Positions 5,913 to 9,910 of a stretch of DNA of 9,910 nt are shown here, piece by piece. Below the pieces are notes generated by a model, which saw nothing but the letters and a program-made list of their open reading frames with translations, had not been told where the DNA came from and searched no databases. Position numbers and translations under genes: made by a program. Positions within the stretch are counted from its first letter, which is position 1; every line of letters starts with the position of its first letter. This DNA comes from Alphaproteobacteria bacterium (GTDB lineage Bacteria; Pseudomonadota; Alphaproteobacteria; Rhizobiales; Xanthobacteraceae), in NCBI GenBank assembly GCA_005884465.1, contig VAZH01000084.1:1-9910 (forward strand), written 5' to 3'.

Positions 5913-8312
5913 ATGTTCCCTCAGAAAGACTTCATCTGCGACAGGTACAAGTACCTCCTGAAAAGGACGTATGCGCGCTCGATGCAGCTGGCTCACCCTA
6001 ATCAAGATCCCGATCAGGAGATGTCGCCGTCGATTTACGCGGGGACGGTGGATTCTCTATTTATGAATCCTGCGCCCATGGTCTTTGGTTCCTTTGGGCC
6101 TGCCATTGCCGCCGCCGTAATTGCGAACGCCACCGGCGATATTCTGGGTTGGTTATGCGTGCCCTTCTTCGTGGTGGTGGGTCTGGCGCGTGCATTTCAG
6201 ATGTACCGCTACAAGCAACGAAATTCTCCGTTGACCGTACCCGAAGCGGCGACTTGGGAGAAGCACTACCGGCTCGGTGCGATCGCTTACGGAATCGTAC
6301 TCGGCATCTGGGGCCTCACTGTCTTGCTGCGGACCGACGACGCGGCCGCACACATGCTCTGCACCACAACGGTGGTAGCCTATACGTCGGCGGGCGTCGG
6401 ACGAACGTTTGGCCGGCCTCGAATTTTTCATTTGATGGTTCTTCTGGGCTGCGGACCTTTGATCGCTGCGCTGATGTTTATCGGCGGATCTTATCACTTC
6501 GCTCTTGCTCTCTTGAGTATTGTTTTCTTTATCTCAATCCGACGTCTCACATCCAGTCTCCAGCGCATCTACTTGAACGCATGGATCGCCAGAGAACGCG
6601 AGGCGGCCCTTGCCGGCCAATTCGATACCGCGTTGAACAACATGCCGCACGGGCTGTGCATGTTCCGTGCCGATGGGCGGCTTGCGGTGATGAACCGTCG
6701 TTTCAGCGAGATGATGAACCTGTCGGATGATCTCGTGCAGCGCGGCGCGAGCGCGTCGGACATCGTCGCGGACTGCGTCGGCGCCGGATCGATCTCGGCT
6801 GCGAGCGGAAACATGGTCCTTTCGGAAATCGAGAATGCGCAGGCGAGGGATATCATCACCACCGATCCCGACGCCGCGAGAGATCGCTCGCTGTCATGGA
6901 CGTTTCAGCCGATGGCCGGCGGCGGCGCCGTCGTGCTGCTTGAGGACATTACCGAGCGGCGCAACGCGGAGGCCAGAATTACCCATCTGGCGCGCTACGA
7001 CGAACTGACGGCGCTTCCCAACCGGGTCAATTTCCGCGACGAGATCGAACGTCTGCTGGCCGTTCCGCATAGGGCCACGCAATTGTCGGCGTTGCTGTTC
7101 GTCGACCTCGATCAATTCAAGCAGGTCAATGATACCCTGGGCCATCCTTGCGGCGATCAGCTTCTGTGTACCGTCGCCGAAAGGTTGCGCGACATGCTGC
7201 GCCCGGAGGATTTCGTGGCGCGGTTCGGCGGCGACGAATTCGTGGTGTTTCAGCAGAACATCAAATCAGGCGAGGATGCGGCCTATCTTGCCCGGCGCAT
7301 CGTCGACCATTTGAGCGAGCGCTATAAAATCGACAATCACCTGGTCGAGATCGGCGCCAGCGTCGGCATCGCGCTGACATCGCCCGGCGTCACCGCCGAT
7401 ACGCTATTGAAGAATGCAGACATGGCGCTCTATCGCGCCAAGGCGGACGGCCGCGGCACCTTCTGCTTCTTCCGCGACGAGATGGCGCAGACCGTCGAGG
7501 CGCGCCGCATCTTGGAGCTGGACCTGCGCAAGGCCCTGGCCAATGAAGAATTCGAGCTGCTCTATCAACCGCTCGTCAATCTCAAGTCGGGACGTATTGC
7601 GACCTGCGAAGCGCTGCTGCGATGGAATCATCCGGTGCGCGGCACGGTTTCTCCGATCGATGTCATTCCGGTCGCCGAGGACATGGGACTCATCGTCGAT
7701 CTTGGACGCTGGATCCTGCGCAAGGCTTGCATGGAATGCATGAAATGGCCGGAAGCCGTCAGCGTCGCGGTCAATTTCTCCCCGCAGCAGTTCCACCAGC
7801 GCGAACTGTTGAGCGAGGTTCGCTACGCGCTCGAGGTCTCCGGGCTGCCCGCCAACCGTCTCGAAATCGAGATCACCGAATCGTCGCTGTTGCGCAACAC
7901 CCAGTTGACCCATGACGTTCTTTCCCAGTTGCATACCATCGGTGTGCGAATTTCGCTGGACGATTTCGGCACCGGCTATTCGAGTCTGAGCTATCTGCAT
8001 AATTTCCCGCTGCAGAAGGTGAAGATCGATCGATCCTTCCTGGAGGGCATCGACAGTGATCGTCCGCTGACGCTGTTGCGGGGGGTAGCACGGCTCAGCG
8101 CCGATCTCGGTATGTTGGTCGTGGTCGAAGGCATCGAGACCAACGAGCAACTGGAGCTGATCAGCGCCGATGGCACGGTGACCGAGGCGCAGGGCTATTT
8201 GTTCAGCCGGCCGGTGCCGGCGGTGCGGGTACGCCAGTTGCTGAACGCGTCGCACAGCCGCCGCTCGCCGGACGAGCAACTGCTCGCGTGGCCATCAAGG
8301 TCGATCGCCTAA
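5913..8312 (+). CDS. Membrane PAS-GGDEF-EAL cyclic di-GMP enzyme
   Basis: This 799-residue protein can in principle make and break cyclic di-GMP. About six hydrophobic segments lie between residues 55 and 209 and form an N-terminal membrane sensor that I cannot assign to a named MASE type. A PAS domain (PAS_7-like, about 237-350) follows. The GGDEF domain has intact GGDEF at 439-443 and an inhibitory I-site RPED at 430-433, exactly five residues upstream. The EAL domain has intact EAL at 566-568, VNFSPQQF, EITES, DDFGTG at 683-688, KIDRSF, EGIET and QGYLFSRP. All residues expected for both activities appear present. The start is uncertain: ATG 5913 has no clear ribosome binding site and abuts a hairpin, and ATG 5982 or 6021 would lose only cytoplasmic residues. 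It lies 115 bases after tolB, where pal is usually found. The DNA for the membrane part is AT-richer than the rest. Confidence 0.9.
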   Translation: MFPQKDFICDRYKYLLKRTYARSMQLAHPNQDPDQEMSPSIYAGTVDSLFMNPAPMVFGSFGPAIAAAVIANATGDILGWLCVPFFVVVGLARAFQMYRYKQRNSPLTVPEAATWEKHYRLGAIAYGIVLGIWGLTVLLRTDDAAAHMLCTTTVVAYTSAGVGRTFGRPRIFHLMVLLGCGPLIAALMFIGGSYHFALALLSIVFFISIRRLTSSLQRIYLNAWIAREREAALAGQFDTALNNMPHGLCMFRADGRLAVMNRRFSEMMNLSDDLVQRGASASDIVADCVGAGSISAASGNMVLSEIENAQARDIITTDPDAARDRSLSWTFQPMAGGGAVVLLEDITERRNAEARITHLARYDELTALPNRVNFRDEIERLLAVPHRATQLSALLFVDLDQFKQVNDTLGHPCGDQLLCTVAERLRDMLRPEDFVARFGGDEFVVFQQNIKSGEDAAYLARRIVDHLSERYKIDNHLVEIGASVGIALTSPGVTADTLLKNADMALYRAKADGRGTFCFFRDEMAQTVEARRILELDLRKALANEEFELLYQPLVNLKSGRIATCEALLRWNHPVRGTVSPIDVIPVAEDMGLIVDLGRWILRKACMECMKWPEAVSVAVNFSPQQFHQRELLSEVRYALEVSGLPANRLEIEITESSLLRNTQLTHDVLSQLHTIGVRISLDDFGTGYSSLSYLHNFPLQKVKIDRSFLEGIDSDRPLTLLRGVARLSADLGMLVVVEGIETNEQLELISADGTVTEAQGYLFSRPVPAVRVRQLLNASHSRRSPDEQLLAWPSRSIA

Positions 8313-8418
8313 CCATCCAGCAGTTCGCGATAGAATTTCCTTCCTCGTTCCGGCATTTGGCGCGGTTTTTCAACTGTCACCCGATTAACCCTAATGCCGC
8401 GATCTCTTTGCATAAGTG

Positions 8419-8433
8419 TTAAGGAGCTGTTAA
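8419..8433 (+). promoter_or_regulatory. Perfect CtrA box before the FeeM-like gene
   Basis: TTAAGGAGCTGTTAA is an exact match to the CtrA consensus TTAA-N7-TTAA. It lies in the 170-base gap after the GGDEF-EAL gene and ends 49 bases before the next start codon, a position suited to controlling a promoter for that gene. Candidate -35/-10 elements downstream (TTGCGC at 8443, an AT-rich stretch near 8466) are weak. No terminator is evident between the two genes. Confidence 0.55.
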
Positions 8434-8482
8434 TCTTTTTCCTTGCGCGCTTAAGTTGCAGTGACATTGTAAGAGGTATCAC

Positions 8483-9223
8483 ATGAAGTCCGCAGCCGGA
8501 ACAACCACTGCGGCTTTTGGCAATTCGGACCGGCTGGATCAAGTCGATTACCGCCTGGCGGAAACGCCCGAGGAAAAGGAGGAGATTTATAGGCTTCGAT
8601 ACCGGGCCTATCTGCGTGAGGGTGCGATCCAGCCCTCGAGCGACCAGCGCGTGACCGACCAATATGATCACGCTCGCAACGCCTGGACCTTCGGCGTTTA
8701 CTTTCACGGTGAGCTTTACAGCTCAATCCGTGTGAGCCTGCTGACGCCGGAATGGCGGATGTCGCCGTCGCTCGCACTGTTTGGTGATGTTCTTCACCCC
8801 AAACTGGATGAGGGGCTGGTCTTCGTTGATTCGACTCGCTTCGTCGCCGACCCCGAAAAGGCCAGAAAGTTCCCGGAGCTTCCCTATGTGACGGTAAGGC
8901 TCGGTTCGATGGCTGGCGTTCATTTTAACGCCGACTACGGATTGGCCATGGTCCGTCCCGAGCATCAGGCGTTCTACCGCCGGGTGTTCCTGCAGGAAAC
9001 CTGGTGTGAGCCGCGATTGCACCAGGGTCTCGTGAAGCCGGTTGGATTGATGGCCGCGCATTTGCCGACGGTGCGTGAAAGGGTGTTAGCCCGCTATCCG
9101 TTTCTGCGTTCAAGCGCCTTTGAACGACGGATGTTGTTTGAGCGCAACGGCGCGCTTCGTCTATCTTCGCCCGATGTGATGGTGTCTCCGCTGGAGCGGA
9201 CATCGATCGTCCCGCAGCCCTGA
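8483..9223 (+). CDS. FeeM-like N-acyl amino acid synthase (GNAT/LuxI fold)
   Basis: This 246-residue soluble protein resembles the N-acyl amino acid synthase FeeM core, related to LuxI-type acyl-homoserine lactone synthases and GNAT acetyltransferases. FeeM-type enzymes transfer a long acyl chain from acyl carrier protein to an amino acid. Visible family blocks are IYRLRYRAYLREG (35-47), the TFGVYFHGELYSSIRV strand pair, FVDSTRFVAD around Asp116 and Arg119, PYVTVRLGSMAGVHF, MVRPEHQAFYRRVF (His161), and a C-terminal RYPFLRSSAFERRMLF. The substrate cannot be deduced, and no acyl carrier protein or exosortase gene is nearby. AGAGG (8472-8476), six bases before ATG 8483, supports the start. A perfect CtrA box precedes it. 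A homoserine-lactone synthase or another GNAT acyltransferase remains possible. Confidence 0.75.
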   Translation: MKSAAGTTTAAFGNSDRLDQVDYRLAETPEEKEEIYRLRYRAYLREGAIQPSSDQRVTDQYDHARNAWTFGVYFHGELYSSIRVSLLTPEWRMSPSLALFGDVLHPKLDEGLVFVDSTRFVADPEKARKFPELPYVTVRLGSMAGVHFNADYGLAMVRPEHQAFYRRVFLQETWCEPRLHQGLVKPVGLMAAHLPTVRERVLARYPFLRSSAFERRMLFERNGALRLSSPDVMVSPLERTSIVPQP

Positions 9224-9347
9224 CGAATCGGTCTGGTTCCCCCTCGGACGCCATTTTTGCCAACAGGTGTTGCCGCTGGGCTCCAGTTTAGCCCCAAAAC
9301 AGGCCGTTGCGGCCGCGCCTGCGGCTTGCCTTCACCGTCGCGCCACA

Positions 9348-9362
9348 TTTACAACCCATTAA
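9348..9362 (+). promoter_or_regulatory. CtrA-like box upstream of pal
   Basis: TTTA-N7-TTAA followed by C matches the CtrA consensus TTAA-N7-TTAA with one mismatch in the first half-site. It lies about 140 bases before the pal start. Sites with one mismatch are common by chance, so support comes mainly from similar boxes before tolQ and the FeeM-like gene. Confidence 0.3.
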
Positions 9363-9395
9363 CTATCGCGGTTGCTTTTCGCCGTTTGTCGGCAT

Positions 9396-9423
9396 TTGAT
9401 CGGGTCTGGCAATACCCCATCAA
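9396..9423 (+). promoter_or_regulatory. Inverted repeat in the pal leader
   Basis: TTGATCGGGT (9396-9405) and ACCCCATCAA (9414-9423) pair at 9 of 10 positions around an eight-base spacer. No T-run follows, so it is not an intrinsic terminator. It could be an operator or an mRNA hairpin in the pal leader. Its sequence does not resemble the TetR palindromes at 550 and 1340. Confidence 0.4.
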
Positions 9424-9500
9424 GGTTGACGGAACGTTCGCTTAACCATCGCCCTGTAGACCGGATGACAGTCGAAAAACGTGAGCGTGGAGGCTCCGGA

Positions 9501-9910
9501 ATGAAAAAACAGATGCGTATCCTCCAGGGATTGAAGTTGGCCGCGGTGTTCGCGGTGGCGCTGTCGATGGGCGCCTGCGCCAACAAGAACCTCGCCGACG
9601 GCGCGATGGCAAGCGCGGCGACCCCGGGCAGCCAGCAGGATTTCGTGGTCAATGTCGGCGACCGCGTATTCTTCGAGAGCGACCAAACCGATTTGACGCC
9701 GCAGGCGATCGTCACCCTGGAGAAGCAGGCGCGGTGGCTGCAGACCTACAACCGTTATGCCTTCACCATTGAAGGTCATGCGGATGAGCGCGGCACCCGC
9801 GAATACAACATTGCGCTTGGCGCCCGCCGTGCCCAATCGGTTCGGACCTTCCTGGCGTCGCGCGGCATCGATCCCTCAAGGATGCGGACCATCTCTTACG
9901 GCAAGGAACG
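9501..9910 (+). CDS. pal: Peptidoglycan-associated lipoprotein Pal (5' part)
   Basis: Pal is the outer-membrane lipoprotein that binds peptidoglycan and TolB and completes the Tol-Pal system. The reading frame runs off the window after 136 full codons; related Pal proteins have about 160-175 residues, so only the C-terminal tail is missing. A lipoprotein signal has a basic N-terminus (MKKQMR), a hydrophobic core and lipobox MGAC with the lipidated Cys26. The OmpA-like domain follows: VFFESDQTDLTPQA, then IEGHADERGTREYNIALGARRA (about 90-111), which has the Asp and Arg residues used in this family for binding diaminopimelate peptidoglycan. GGAGG at 9489-9493, seven bases before ATG 9501, supports the start. 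Unlike most genomes, it is 3.7 kb from tolB. Confidence 0.93.
   Translation, partial: MKKQMRILQGLKLAAVFAVALSMGACANKNLADGAMASAATPGSQQDFVVNVGDRVFFESDQTDLTPQAIVTLEKQARWLQTYNRYAFTIEGHADERGTREYNIALGARRAQSVRTFLASRGIDPSRMRTISYGKE

Larger units (their letters stand above)
9224..9500 (+). other. pal leader region, no gene
   Basis: This 277-base stretch has no supportable gene. It contains short GC stems near 9277-9315 without a T-run, a CtrA-like half-match (9348-9362), a longer inverted repeat (9396-9423), another TTAACC (9442-9447), and the pal ribosome binding site GGAGG (9489-9493). The length suggests that pal has its own promoter here, which I cannot place with confidence. Confidence 0.55.

Noticed and set aside
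7404..8279. Long open frame on the minus strand inside the GGDEF-EAL gene (291 codons)
   Set aside because: It lies opposite a gene with clear EAL motifs, has no recognisable domain, and is the kind of antisense opening expected in GC-rich DNA.
8385..8390. Another CtrA site around TTAACC
   Set aside because: The base group seven positions upstream is CTGT, so there is no second half-site; only a half-site is present.
9277..9315. Terminator after the FeeM-like gene
   Set aside because: The stems GGGCT/AGCCC and GGCCG/CGGCC are only five pairs each and have no T-run behind them.

Overview
The window looks like chromosomal DNA from an alphaproteobacterium of the Bradyrhizobium/Rhodopseudomonas group (Nitrobacteraceae). 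This rests on the GC-rich coding sequence, the residue patterns of the Tol proteins, a DUF2852 protein, a FeeM-type acyl amino acid synthase and an intergenic palindrome of the type ending CCGGAATGAC. The assignment is from recognition, not from a search. All genes read on the + strand.

Region 1 (1-1970) is accessory. It holds an intergenic palindrome, a small YCII/DGPF-domain protein, a TetR-type repressor with a WHG-type C-terminal domain, and a small DUF2852 membrane protein closed by a strong intrinsic terminator. Two 19-bp palindromes of the same design, ATGTAAA-N5-TTTNCAT, sit at the start codon of the TetR gene and in the promoter of the DUF2852 gene. This suggests that the repressor controls itself and the DUF2852 gene.

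Region 2 (1970-5797) is the Tol operon: tolQ, tolR, tolA, tolB. It begins after a leader of nearly 400 bases that carries a CtrA-like box and a GC-rich hairpin. TolQ and TolR form the proton-driven inner-membrane motor, TolA spans the periplasm, and TolB is the periplasmic beta-propeller that engages Pal. TolB carries a twin-arginine signal. ybgC, often the first gene of the operon, is not present upstream.

Region 3 (5798-9500) separates tolB from pal by about 3.7 kb. It holds a membrane-anchored PAS-GGDEF-EAL protein with intact motifs for making and degrading cyclic di-GMP, and a FeeM-like N-acyl amino acid synthase with a GNAT/LuxI-like fold. The synthase gene has a perfect TTAA-N7-TTAA CtrA box about 50 bases before its start.

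Region 4 (9501-end) is the 5' part of pal, encoding the peptidoglycan-binding outer-membrane lipoprotein, cut by the window edge.

The most notable feature is this arrangement: a cell-envelope division machine whose gene cluster encloses a second-messenger enzyme and a probable acyl-signal or lipid synthase, with CtrA-like boxes before tolQ, before the synthase and before pal. No mobile element, CRISPR array, tRNA or rRNA was seen.
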